A DNA stretch of 64,000 nt, taken from positions 1 through 64,000 of the forward strand of contig CANBOV010000002.1 of the NCBI GenBank assembly GCA_947371275.1, written 5' to 3'. This stretch comes from Flavobacteriaceae bacterium (lineage in GTDB: Bacteria > Bacteroidota > Bacteroidia > Flavobacteriales > Flavobacteriaceae). Shown piece after piece: positions 39,127 through 46,619 of this stretch. Numbering within the stretch: the stretch's first letter is position 1; each line of letters begins with the position of its first letter. The translations under genes and the position numbers were made by a program. The notes beneath the pieces were generated by a model. The model made no database searches. It saw only the letters and a program-made list of their open reading frames with translations, and was not told the origin of the DNA.

Positions 39127-41224
39127 CTATGTCTAATTTGCTCAAATACTTATCAATAAGCTCAAATAATCGTTCTCTATTAAGCGGTTTTGTAATATAA
39201 TCAGTGAAACCTGCTTCCTCAATTTTCATTTTATCCTCTGAAGAAGAATAAGCCGTTTGGGCAATAATTGGCAAATTGGGCCTAATAGGCAGGATTTGTT
39301 CTAATGCTTCAAAACCATTCATTAATGGCATTTTGATATCCATCAAAACTAAATCAATATTAGGATTATTGAGGCAAATATCTACCGCTTCTTGACCATT
39401 AATTGCTCTAATAATCTTATACTTTTTATGTTGCATCATTTTTTGAAACAACAAGAAGTTAATATTATCATCTTCAGCAATTAATATAACTTCATTTTCT
39501 GATTTTGTATCTTCAAGGTTAATAATTGGCTTCACAATAATATGTTCTGCTTTATCATATTTCAAGGGTATTGAAAAATAAAACACAGAACCTTCTCCAA
39601 CCTTAGAAGATAAGCTAATAGTCCCTCCCAGAAGTTCTACATAGGCTTTAGAAATGGCTAAACCAAGACCTAAACCGCCTACTTTTATTGAGATATCACT
39701 ATCAACTCGTTTAAAACGATCAAATATATATTTGTGATTATCTTCATCGATACCTAAGCCTGTATCTGTAACTTTAAAATTTATTAATCCATTAATAACA
39801 TCAATTTCATAGCCAAACGCGACTTCACCTTCATCTGTAAATTTTATAGCGTTAGTAAGCAAATTAATCAACACTTGTTTTAACTTAATATCATCGGTAA
39901 TGATATTGAATTCTGCTGCTTTAGTTGGCTTAATTAATTTAAAATTAATTCCTTTATTTTTAATGGTAATTTTTACCGTTTTATATAGTTCGTTAACACA
40001 AGACTCCAAATTGACCACGGTTAAATTAGGAATTAATTGATTGGAATCAATTTTAGACATTTCAATTAAATCATCAATAATAGAAACCAAATTTTTACCG
40101 CTCTTTTCAATTACATTTAAGTATTCTAGCTTTTCTGATTCATTAATTTCAGTATTGATAATTAATTCTGTAAAACCATTTATGGCATTCATTGGGGTTC
40201 TTATCTCGTGGGATAAATTAGCCAAAAAGGAAGATTTCAAACGATCACTTTCCTCTGCTTTGATTTTAGCATTTATTAATTCAATTTTTTGATTGCTATT
40301 TTCTTCAAACAAATTACCGATATAACTGAATTCACCCGTAGTCTTTTTTAATTCCTTTATGGCCTTTCTATTACCACTTTCCAGAGCTCTTCTAACTAAA
40401 TCTAGTGGGTAATAGACTAATCTACGAGTATATATAAGGCTTATCAACAAATTGAAAAAGAAGGCTACTATAATGACGTAAAGTAAGTTGGTTGTGTTTT
40501 CAAAATAAACCACAAAACTTCTTTTAAAGACTAATTCCCCGACAAGTTGGTTATTAACATCACGTAAGATTACCGAAGAATAAATTTTATCATTATTAGT
40601 GGGTAAAGTCATTTTGGCATCCATAAATTGGATACTGGATTCTGTAAGTTTTTCCAAGTTTTTGATAAACTTTCTATCCATTAATCTTACTACAAAAAAA
40701 TAACCCGAGGCTTTGGTTTTATTTTTTAAAGGATCATTCGAAGGGTGGATCGCCGCTCCCGTTACTTCTACGATTCCTTCTGGAATCTTCATATAGAATT
40801 TATTAATTCCTTCTTTATCCAATAAATTCATTTCCTTTTTTGGAATGAAGTCTATTGATTTTATTTTGGGCGTTGGTGTCTTAGTTATAAAATTAGCATT
40901 AGCATCATATACCCCTAGATAATCAGCTTCATAAATATTTAATTCATTACTTATCGTTTCCTCATACCATTTTGTATTTTTAGTTTTTACAAATGTTACA
41001 AATTCATCCCAATTTGTATCATTATTTATCGCCACCAAGATAGGTTTAGAATTAACTTCTAGCAACTTAGAGACTTCATTATCAAATTGTTTTACAGAAT
41101 TAGCATACACTTGTTTTTCTGCTTTTTTAGTATAGTAAAACAATGCAAAATAGAGAATTATAAAGAATATACTTGAAGATATGATCAGCCAAAGGATTTT
41201 AGGGAAAGTCTTTTTTAAGGTCAT
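39116..41224 (-). CDS. CHASE4-domain hybrid histidine kinase with receiver
   Basis: 702-aa membrane sensor. A TM segment (ILWLIISSSIFFIILYFALFYY, ~10-31) leads to an extracytoplasmic CHASE4-like domain (NNDTNWDEFVTFVKTKNTKWYEE). A second TM lies at ~230-252 and a helical linker follows. HisKA has its His in SSFLANLSHEIRTPMNAINGF (~330-345). HATPase motifs are NLLTNAIKFT, DTGLGI and GGLGLGLAI. The C-terminal receiver has AEDDNINF, Asp in LVLMDIKMPLMNGF and Lys in DYITKPL. It overlaps the TorF-like porin gene downstream, suggesting a shared function. No DNA-binding regulator is adjacent. Confidence 0.93.
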   Translation of the reverse strand: MTLKKTFPKILWLIISSSIFFIILYFALFYYTKKAEKQVYANSVKQFDNEVSKLLEVNSKPILVAINNDTNWDEFVTFVKTKNTKWYEETISNELNIYEADYLGVYDANANFITKTPTPKIKSIDFIPKKEMNLLDKEGINKFYMKIPEGIVEVTGAAIHPSNDPLKNKTKASGYFFVVRLMDRKFIKNLEKLTESSIQFMDAKMTLPTNNDKIYSSVILRDVNNQLVGELVFKRSFVVYFENTTNLLYVIIVAFFFNLLISLIYTRRLVYYPLDLVRRALESGNRKAIKELKKTTGEFSYIGNLFEENSNQKIELINAKIKAEESDRLKSSFLANLSHEIRTPMNAINGFTELIINTEINESEKLEYLNVIEKSGKNLVSIIDDLIEMSKIDSNQLIPNLTVVNLESCVNELYKTVKITIKNKGINFKLIKPTKAAEFNIITDDIKLKQVLINLLTNAIKFTDEGEVAFGYEIDVINGLINFKVTDTGLGIDEDNHKYIFDRFKRVDSDISIKVGGLGLGLAISKAYVELLGGTISLSSKVGEGSVFYFSIPLKYDKAEHIIVKPIINLEDTKSENEVILIAEDDNINFLLFQKMMQHKKYKIIRAINGQEAVDICLNNPNIDLVLMDIKMPLMNGFEALEQILPIRPNLPIIAQTAYSSSEDKMKIEEAGFTDYITKPLNRERLFELIDKYLSKLDIDEG

Positions 41225-41378
41225 CTATATTAATTTAATTAACTGATAAAAATGCAATTATTATACTAATATATAGATTATTAATTTAAAATAAAAAAAG
41301 TAATTAATAGCCTCAAATTAAATATGAAATTAAGGCAAAAAAAATTAAATTTGTTTGTCATTTTATTCTATAAATACC

Positions 41379-42179
41379 ATGAAAAAAGTTGTATTATTTT
41401 CCTTTTACTTTATTTTAGTTAGTAGCATTACAGCGCAAAAATCAAAAAAAGTATATGTAGAATTAGCGAAAGAAGCTGGGTATAATGGAGATTGGAAAAC
41501 CGCCGAATTTTATTATACTAAAATAATAGCATTATACCCGAGAGATTCAACAGCCTATTTTGAACGAGCCATTTGTAAAGAAGGACAACATGATTATAAA
41601 GGAGCAATTGAAGATTACACAATACAAGGAAAAATAAATCCTTCTGAACCCGATAATTTTTTCTTAAGAGGAAGAGACCGCCAAAAAATCAAAGATTATA
41701 AAAATGCAATTTCTGACTATAATAAAACTATCGAAATGGAGCCTGATAATCCGGATGCATATCGATTTAGAGGGCAAATAAAGGAGATTTTGGGTCAAAA
41801 GGAAGAAGCTTTAAAAGATTATTCTAAAGCTTTAGAATTAAAACCCTACTCTGATGCTTATTATGATAGAGGGCTTTTAAAATATAAAATGAACGATTTA
41901 AATCCAGCTTTATCAGACTTAGATAACGCTATTGAAATAGATTCTTTATTTGACGTTGCTCTAATGTATAGAGGCTTAATTAAAATGACTCAAAAAAATT
42001 ATACGAGCTCCTTAAAGGACCTAAATGACGCTATAAAAATAAATCCAAAAAACAAGTTATATTATTTAAAAAGAGGCCAATTAAAATTAGCCATGGGACA
42101 AAAAAATGAGGCTTGCAAGGATTTTATATTGTATAAGAAATATGGAGGTACCTTAAATAAAAAATATAATTGTAAATAA
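41379..42179 (+). CDS. Secreted tetratricopeptide repeat protein
   Basis: 266 aa from ATG 41379. The track TTG start at 41355 would put extra residues before the signal peptide (VVLFSFYFILVSSITAQ). At least six TPR units of 34 residues follow, e.g. AIEDYTIQGKINPSEPDNFFLRG and ALKDYSKALELKPYSDAYYDRG. The last is DACKDF-like (KNEACKDFILYKKYGG). TPR arrays are protein-interaction scaffolds, and the export signal places it in the periplasm. It lies 8 bp upstream of apbE on the same strand and is likely cotranscribed with it. Confidence 0.9.
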   Translation: MKKVVLFSFYFILVSSITAQKSKKVYVELAKEAGYNGDWKTAEFYYTKIIALYPRDSTAYFERAICKEGQHDYKGAIEDYTIQGKINPSEPDNFFLRGRDRQKIKDYKNAISDYNKTIEMEPDNPDAYRFRGQIKEILGQKEEALKDYSKALELKPYSDAYYDRGLLKYKMNDLNPALSDLDNAIEIDSLFDVALMYRGLIKMTQKNYTSSLKDLNDAIKINPKNKLYYLKRGQLKLAMGQKNEACKDFILYKKYGGTLNKKYNCK

Positions 42180-42187
42180 ATTCATCG

Positions 42188-43189
42188 ATGAATAAATACT
42201 TATTTTTACTGTTACTATTTTTAGTTTATTCAAACCTTTGTTATTCTCAACTTGAGTCGGCAACAATAGAGGGAACTACTCAAGGCACTACTTATCATAT
42301 TACTTATTTGGATACCAAACACCGAAATTTACAACCCGAAATTGAAAAAATATTAGTTGATTTTGATTTTTCTGTGTCCACGTACAATCCTTTTTCAATA
42401 ATAACAAGAGTTAATCGAAATGATAACGATGTAAAAGTGGACCGCTATTTTAAAACTTGTTTTAAGAAAGCCAAAGAGGTATGGAAAAACACGGATGGAG
42501 CCTTTGACCCAACGGTATTACCTTTAACCAATGCATGGGGATTTGGTCCTGGAAAGAAAGAAAAAATTGAAAAGGAGAAAATAGATAGTATTTTACAGTT
42601 TGTTGGCTTTAATTTAATTGAATTAAAGGGTAATAGAATTATCAAAAAAGATCCACGTGTTGCCCTTGATTTTAATGCATTTGCACAAGGATATTCTGTA
42701 GATGTTGTTGCTGCGTTTCTAAACAAAAAAAACATTAAATCTTATATTGTAGAAATTGGAGGGGAGGTTTATGCTAAAGGATCAAATTTTGGCAAACCGT
42801 GGGAGATTGGTTTAGAGCAACCCAAAGACAACAAGGAAAGCATTAATCCCTTGCTTGCAAAAGTAATTTTGAACAATAGCGCGGTATCTACCTCGGGAAA
42901 CAACCGCAGGTATTTTATAGAGGATGGCGTAAAATATGCTCATCATTTAGATCCAAAAACAGGTTATCCTGCCAAAAACACTTTACTAACGGCATCCTTA
43001 TTTGCAAAAGACTGCATAACTACAGATGCTTATGCTACAGGAGTTTTAGTAATGGGTCTTGAAAAAGCTAAAGTATTTTTAAGTGTTCATCCGGAAATCA
43101 AAGCTTTTTTAATTTACAGTGATACAGCGGGCAACTATATGTTTTATAAAACTCCGGGGTTAGAATCTATAGTAACTGAATTGAAATAA
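42188..43189 (+). CDS. apbE: FAD:protein FMN transferase ApbE
   Basis: Periplasmic Mg-dependent enzyme that attaches FMN covalently to Ser/Thr of target redox proteins (e.g. NqrB/NqrC, RnfG). The 333-aa protein has a signal peptide (YLFLLLLFLVYSNLCYSQ). Family motifs include SVSTYNPFSIITRVN, DFNAFAQGYSVDVVAA, VEIGGEVYAKG, HHLDPKTGYPAKN and TTDAYATGVLVMG with the metal-binding Asp. It follows the TPR gene and is convergent with an operon encoding DUF2271, YceI and cytochrome proteins. Its flavinylation target is not encoded next to it in an obvious way. Confidence 0.95.
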   Translation: MNKYLFLLLLFLVYSNLCYSQLESATIEGTTQGTTYHITYLDTKHRNLQPEIEKILVDFDFSVSTYNPFSIITRVNRNDNDVKVDRYFKTCFKKAKEVWKNTDGAFDPTVLPLTNAWGFGPGKKEKIEKEKIDSILQFVGFNLIELKGNRIIKKDPRVALDFNAFAQGYSVDVVAAFLNKKNIKSYIVEIGGEVYAKGSNFGKPWEIGLEQPKDNKESINPLLAKVILNNSAVSTSGNNRRYFIEDGVKYAHHLDPKTGYPAKNTLLTASLFAKDCITTDAYATGVLVMGLEKAKVFLSVHPEIKAFLIYSDTAGNYMFYKTPGLESIVTELK

Positions 43190-43221
43190 AAAAAACAGCA
43201 TCCCAAAGGATGCTGTTTTTA
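43190..43221. terminator. Bidirectional terminator, apbE / DUF2271 gene
   Basis: ACAGCATCC-CAAA-GGATGCTGT is a 9-bp stem extended by A and T tracts, between convergent stop codons. Confidence 0.85.
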
Positions 43222-43247
43222 TATTGCATAAGTTCAAAGTACTTCTC

Positions 43248-44045
43248 TTATTTATCTAATAAAACTTTGTAGGTTGAAGTTCCGTTATCATTTGTTACGT
43301 TAATAAGGTATTCACCATTTGCATAACTTGATAAATCAATTCTTTTAGATGATTTAGCATTATCATCAGAAGTAATGTTTTCGCTATAAATAGTAGCGCC
43401 TAATAGATTTACTACTTTAACATTTTTAACCTCATTTTTAAAGTTAAGGTTAAATATTCCATTTGAAGGATTTGGATACACTACTACTTCCGGAGATAGA
43501 TTAAAATCAGCAATTGCTAAAGGTACTGGAGTCCATGAATACGACATTCCTGTAAAATTAGTATCTGCAGTCACGGGAGTTGAAGCTATTGCTGTTGGTC
43601 CTTTTGTGAAGGTAATATATTTAGTAGCTGTACCTGCAGTACCATGATCCCATGTTTCTTGCACGGCTACTCTAAAATTTCCATCTGCGACAAGCACTCC
43701 AGAAACATTTTTACCATCCCAAGTTACGGTAGTGGCTGCCATACTTGACAATGTAGTTGTAGTTGTAATTCCTGTTACATTACCAGCTGCAGCGGTATTC
43801 CATGTAGGAAGGTGATTACTTTGTGTGTTTTTACCTCTAACTAATAAAGACTTTACAAACGTCCAAGTCGTACCTGTAGAGTTATATTCAATCCAAATTG
43901 CTAAACATCTTTTAGTACCAGAATAAGTTGTAGCATGCGCGGTCTGATTAACGGTAAAAGAATACGTTCCCGCGGTTTGCCCTTTCACTGACATAGAAAT
44001 GCATAGTAAAAAGGTTAATCCTAATAATTTGTAATTTGCTTTCAT
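43248..44045 (-). CDS. DUF2271-like protein with T9SS type A sorting domain
   Basis: 265 aa. After a signal peptide (LLGLTFLLCISMSVKGQ), residues ~25-165 resemble DUF2271: CLAIWIEYNSTGTTWTFVKSLLVRG, then W-N-rich and TVTWDGKNVSGVLVADGNFRVAV. This is a periplasmic domain often found near apbE and PepSY genes. The last ~80 residues are a T9SS CTD (VVVYPNPSNGIFNLNF to STYKVLLDK), so the protein should cross the outer membrane and be surface-attached or released. Last gene of the operon starting at 46273. I found no [S/T]GA[S/T] flavinylation motif in it. Confidence 0.8.
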   Translation of the reverse strand: MKANYKLLGLTFLLCISMSVKGQTAGTYSFTVNQTAHATTYSGTKRCLAIWIEYNSTGTTWTFVKSLLVRGKNTQSNHLPTWNTAAAGNVTGITTTTTLSSMAATTVTWDGKNVSGVLVADGNFRVAVQETWDHGTAGTATKYITFTKGPTAIASTPVTADTNFTGMSYSWTPVPLAIADFNLSPEVVVYPNPSNGIFNLNFKNEVKNVKVVNLLGATIYSENITSDDNAKSSKRIDLSSYANGEYLINVTNDNGTSTYKVLLDK

Positions 44046-44065
44046 CTATTATGATATTTTAAATG

Positions 44066-44599
44066 TTATTTATTTTCTAAGGTTAATTTTATGTTGATTT
44101 TTGAAGTTTCCGCTAGTGTTTTTTTAGCTAATGCGGGCACCTCAATTTTGTAATCTGAAAGTTTAATAACGAAGTTTCCTGCTATGGTTACTTTACCTCC
44201 ATCATTTGCTACGGTTACTTTGGTTTTAACTTTATTGGTTACACCGTGAATAGTTAAATCACCTTCAGCATCATAGCTACCAGCTTTTCCATCGTATCCT
44301 ATAACTTTTCCATCAAAACTAGTTTTAGGAAACTTATCACTTTCCATGTAATTTTCATTGAAGTGTTCTTCCATTAATGGCGACTTAAACTTGAATGATT
44401 TTACCATACCTTGAACTACTAATTTTCCGGTACTTTTATCAAAAATACTAGACACGGTTTTATTGTTACCAATAACCTCATCAAGGGCACCTGGTACGGT
44501 AGCATCAAACTTAATCTCTCCCTCACGAGTTAACATTTTTTGAGAAAAAGTAGCACCTCCTATTAAAAGTGCGATAACTAAAATTGCGATTTTTTTCAT
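44066..44599 (-). CDS. YceI family lipid/isoprenoid-binding periplasmic protein
   Basis: A 177-aa protein with a signal peptide (IAILVIALLIGGATFSQ) and the lipocalin-like YceI fold. Family phrases seen are KLVVQGMVKSFKFKSPLMEEHF, SDKFPKTSFDGKVIGYD and YDAEGDLTIHGVTNKV. YceI proteins bind polyisoprenoid or quinone-like ligands in a deep hydrophobic pocket. Here it follows the cytochrome lipoprotein gene by 35 bp in a five-gene operon, suggesting a carrier role in envelope redox chemistry (inference). Confidence 0.95.
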   Translation of the reverse strand: MKKIAILVIALLIGGATFSQKMLTREGEIKFDATVPGALDEVIGNNKTVSSIFDKSTGKLVVQGMVKSFKFKSPLMEEHFNENYMESDKFPKTSFDGKVIGYDGKAGSYDAEGDLTIHGVTNKVKTKVTVANDGGKVTIAGNFVIKLSDYKIEVPALAKKTLAETSKINIKLTLENK

Positions 44600-44634
44600 A
44601 ATATCTATTTATTGTGGTATTTTGTTACTAATTA

Positions 44635-44985
44635 TTAAGGTTGGTAACCCGTATTTTTCCATTGTAAAATCAATTTGATTTTAGCTTTAGAAAGTGGGGC
44701 ACCCCCTTTAGGCATTGTTTTGGTAGTATCTATGTCTCTTATAGTACTTCCAAATTCAATACTTTCTCTTATAGTGGTATAATCATAATATTCATTATAA
44801 CCTCCTTGTGATGTATTTCCTTGAAAGTGACATGTAGTACATTGACTATCGAACAATGGTTTAATGTTTTTTTCGAATGAAGGGTTTTCAACATATCCTC
44901 CTATTTCATCATAGGTATGAGAATCACACGAACTCCCTAGTATACTTATGAATACTGCTACTACTATTAATTTAAACTTTTTCAT
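44635..44985 (-). CDS. c-type cytochrome-like lipoprotein
   Basis: 116 aa. A lipobox (ISILGSSC) gives a membrane-anchored Cys. One haem c attachment site, CTTCH (residues ~54-58, in LFDSQCTTCHFQG), is present, and MPKGGAPLS near residue 93 supplies a possible distal Met. Short single-haem cytochromes of this form shuttle electrons at the membrane. It is 2 bp downstream of the DUF5777 gene and 35 bp upstream of yceI. Too short for a catalytic oxidase subunit. Confidence 0.85.
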   Translation of the reverse strand: MKKFKLIVVAVFISILGSSCDSHTYDEIGGYVENPSFEKNIKPLFDSQCTTCHFQGNTSQGGYNEYYDYTTIRESIEFGSTIRDIDTTKTMPKGGAPLSKAKIKLILQWKNTGYQP

Positions 44986-44987
44986 AA

Positions 44988-45854
44988 TTAAAATACTCTA
45001 TACATGTTAAACCCAAAAAATATACCTCTTTGTCCTTGGTCCCAAGTCCCTAAACCATTTGTAAAATAGGCTACATCATTCATAGCTTGGCTATTAGAGA
45101 ACAATAATTGGAATATGTGACCTCCTGTATCAATATCCATACCAATAGACAATGGATTGTGATATGGACTTTCTTTCATTGTATTAAGACGGGCAGCATA
45201 GTCCATATTAACACTAATTCTTTTAGAAACTTTTAGTCTACCACCAGCCGCTACTAAGAATTGATCTTTCTTTTCTTCTGTTGGTTCGTATAAATTTTTA
45301 TGTACAAATATTGGGTCAATCTCTAATGAAAAAGACTCACTTAACTTACTTGAAATCAACAATTGTGAAGTGAATGCTAAACGGTCTGAAAATTTCAATG
45401 CAGGATCAATTTCTTTTTTCAATGCGCTGTTGGCATCTAAGGTATTGTAAACGGCAATAGTGAAAGGAAAACCATTTTCCATTTGATTTGCAATTCGAAG
45501 TTTAGAAGCTAGCTCATAAGTCTTGTTATAAGTATGTCTAGACATTCCAAGAGACCACCAATTTGTTACTCCATAAATACCTCCAATTTTTGTATAGGCA
45601 GCGTCTAAACCAAAGAAATTATCTAATCCTTTAGTACAATCTCCGAAGCGGTGAGAGACTAAGAAATACCAATCATTTTTAGCTGGTAATTTAGTAGACT
45701 GAATATTACATATTTGTAATCCTTTGAAAGCAGCAGAAGCCGCTACCTTTTCTTTTGGCGCTGAGTCGAGTTCTTTCATCAGGTCGTCTTGAGCACTTGC
45801 TACATTGAAAGCAAATAACAAAAGTGCTGAGCTCGCAATTTTAATTAATTTCAT
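44988..45854 (-). CDS. DUF5777 family outer-membrane beta-barrel protein
   Basis: A 288-aa protein with signal peptide (ASSALLLFAFNVASAQ). Motifs LPAKNDWYFLVSHRFGD, FFGLDAAYTKIGGIYGVTNWWSLGMSRH and a C-terminal GIFFGFNMYRVF match what I recall of DUF5777 barrels. These have no assigned function and often accompany YceI and cytochrome genes in Bacteroidota. Spacing is 14 bp from the OB-fold gene and 2 bp to the cytochrome gene, so it is firmly within the operon. Confidence 0.85.
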   Translation of the reverse strand: MKLIKIASSALLLFAFNVASAQDDLMKELDSAPKEKVAASAAFKGLQICNIQSTKLPAKNDWYFLVSHRFGDCTKGLDNFFGLDAAYTKIGGIYGVTNWWSLGMSRHTYNKTYELASKLRIANQMENGFPFTIAVYNTLDANSALKKEIDPALKFSDRLAFTSQLLISSKLSESFSLEIDPIFVHKNLYEPTEEKKDQFLVAAGGRLKVSKRISVNMDYAARLNTMKESPYHNPLSIGMDIDTGGHIFQLLFSNSQAMNDVAYFTNGLGTWDQGQRGIFFGFNMYRVF

Positions 45855-45868
45855 TTTGACTTTTTTTA

Positions 45869-46273
45869 TTATTTATTTAGATTACATTGGTCTAATTTCA
45901 ATTCGCCTAGAAGGTCATCGTAACCCACTACACGTCCTTTTATCGTTACTGCTTGTCCTACTTTTAAAGAAGCATCTGCAGCAATTAAGCTACAGTTTAC
46001 AGTCTGATCTAAGATTACTTCTTTATTACTGAGAGAAGTAATTGTTCCAGATACTGCTACTGGTTTTTCTAAGTATTTTTTATTTGATGCTTCTGTATTG
46101 GCAGTAAATTCGGCCACAATATTTTTGGTCGTAATAGTGAAAGCTGCTGCTTCAGATTGTACATCTCTTTTACCATAACTGTACACTAAATAATTCTTTA
46201 CATAAGGAAAAGCTACAACTCCTGCTATCACCAGCAAAATAAGGAACACTACAATTTTATTCTTTTTTTTCAT
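45869..46273 (-). CDS. Membrane-anchored OB-fold protein (tRNA_anti-like)
   Basis: 134 aa from ATG 46273. The track start at 46309 adds 12 residues before the basic KKKNK stretch that normally begins the membrane anchor. One N-terminal TM helix (VVFLILLVIAGVVAFPYV) is followed by a small beta domain (KPVAVSGTITSLSNKEVILD to VTIKGRVVGYDDLLGELKLD). This fits the periplasmic tRNA_anti-like OB fold, with two Cys (VNCSLI, DQCNLNK). The layout recalls CcmE but the haem-binding His/Tyr of CcmE are not seen. First gene of the redox operon. Confidence 0.8.
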   Translation of the reverse strand: MKKKNKIVVFLILLVIAGVVAFPYVKNYLVYSYGKRDVQSEAAAFTITTKNIVAEFTANTEASNKKYLEKPVAVSGTITSLSNKEVILDQTVNCSLIAADASLKVGQAVTIKGRVVGYDDLLGELKLDQCNLNK

Positions 46274-46619
46274 TTTACTAAATTCTATTTTTAAAAAATT
46301 GGCATGCAAATAAATAATTATTAAAACCTAAAAACAAATATTTGGATGTTTTCAATAAAACAAACAACTACTGTTCTACCCTACCTGTATTTTTAAAAAA
46401 ATATCCGTAAATGACAATAAAAAAGGGTTCAACCTACTTTATATTAAAAAAACCAAAGCAATTTCTTTCATTTAATTGTATTTGTATCGAGAATCTAATC
46501 TTTTAAAAATCAGTACTTATATACACACAAACACTAAACAATCACGATGAATAATACCCTATCTCATTTTTTCTTAAGATTATCTTAAGAAGAAATGAAA
46601 ACTTATCAATGTAAGAAAT
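46274..46619. other. 346-bp intergenic region with a perfect inverted repeat
   Basis: Separates the redox operon promoter region from the end of the radical SAM gene; both neighbours are on the minus strand. It is strongly AT-rich and contains the palindrome at 46571-46591 (listed separately). I see no ORF of credible length. I did not find a clean minus-strand TAnnTTTG box for the operon. Confidence 0.5.
46571..46591. repeat. Perfect 9-bp inverted repeat
   Basis: TTCTTAAGA-TTA-TCTTAAGAA, further flanked by partly matching CATTTT and GAAATG. No T tract follows on the minus strand (which would serve the radical SAM gene), so it may be an operator or a weak terminator. Confidence 0.6.

Noticed and set aside
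43248-44045. Possible FMN attachment motif in the DUF2271 protein (LLGATIYS)
   Set aside because: The residue before GA is Leu, not Ser/Thr as in [S/T]GA[S/T], and it lies in the T9SS sorting domain, so it is not a credible ApbE site.
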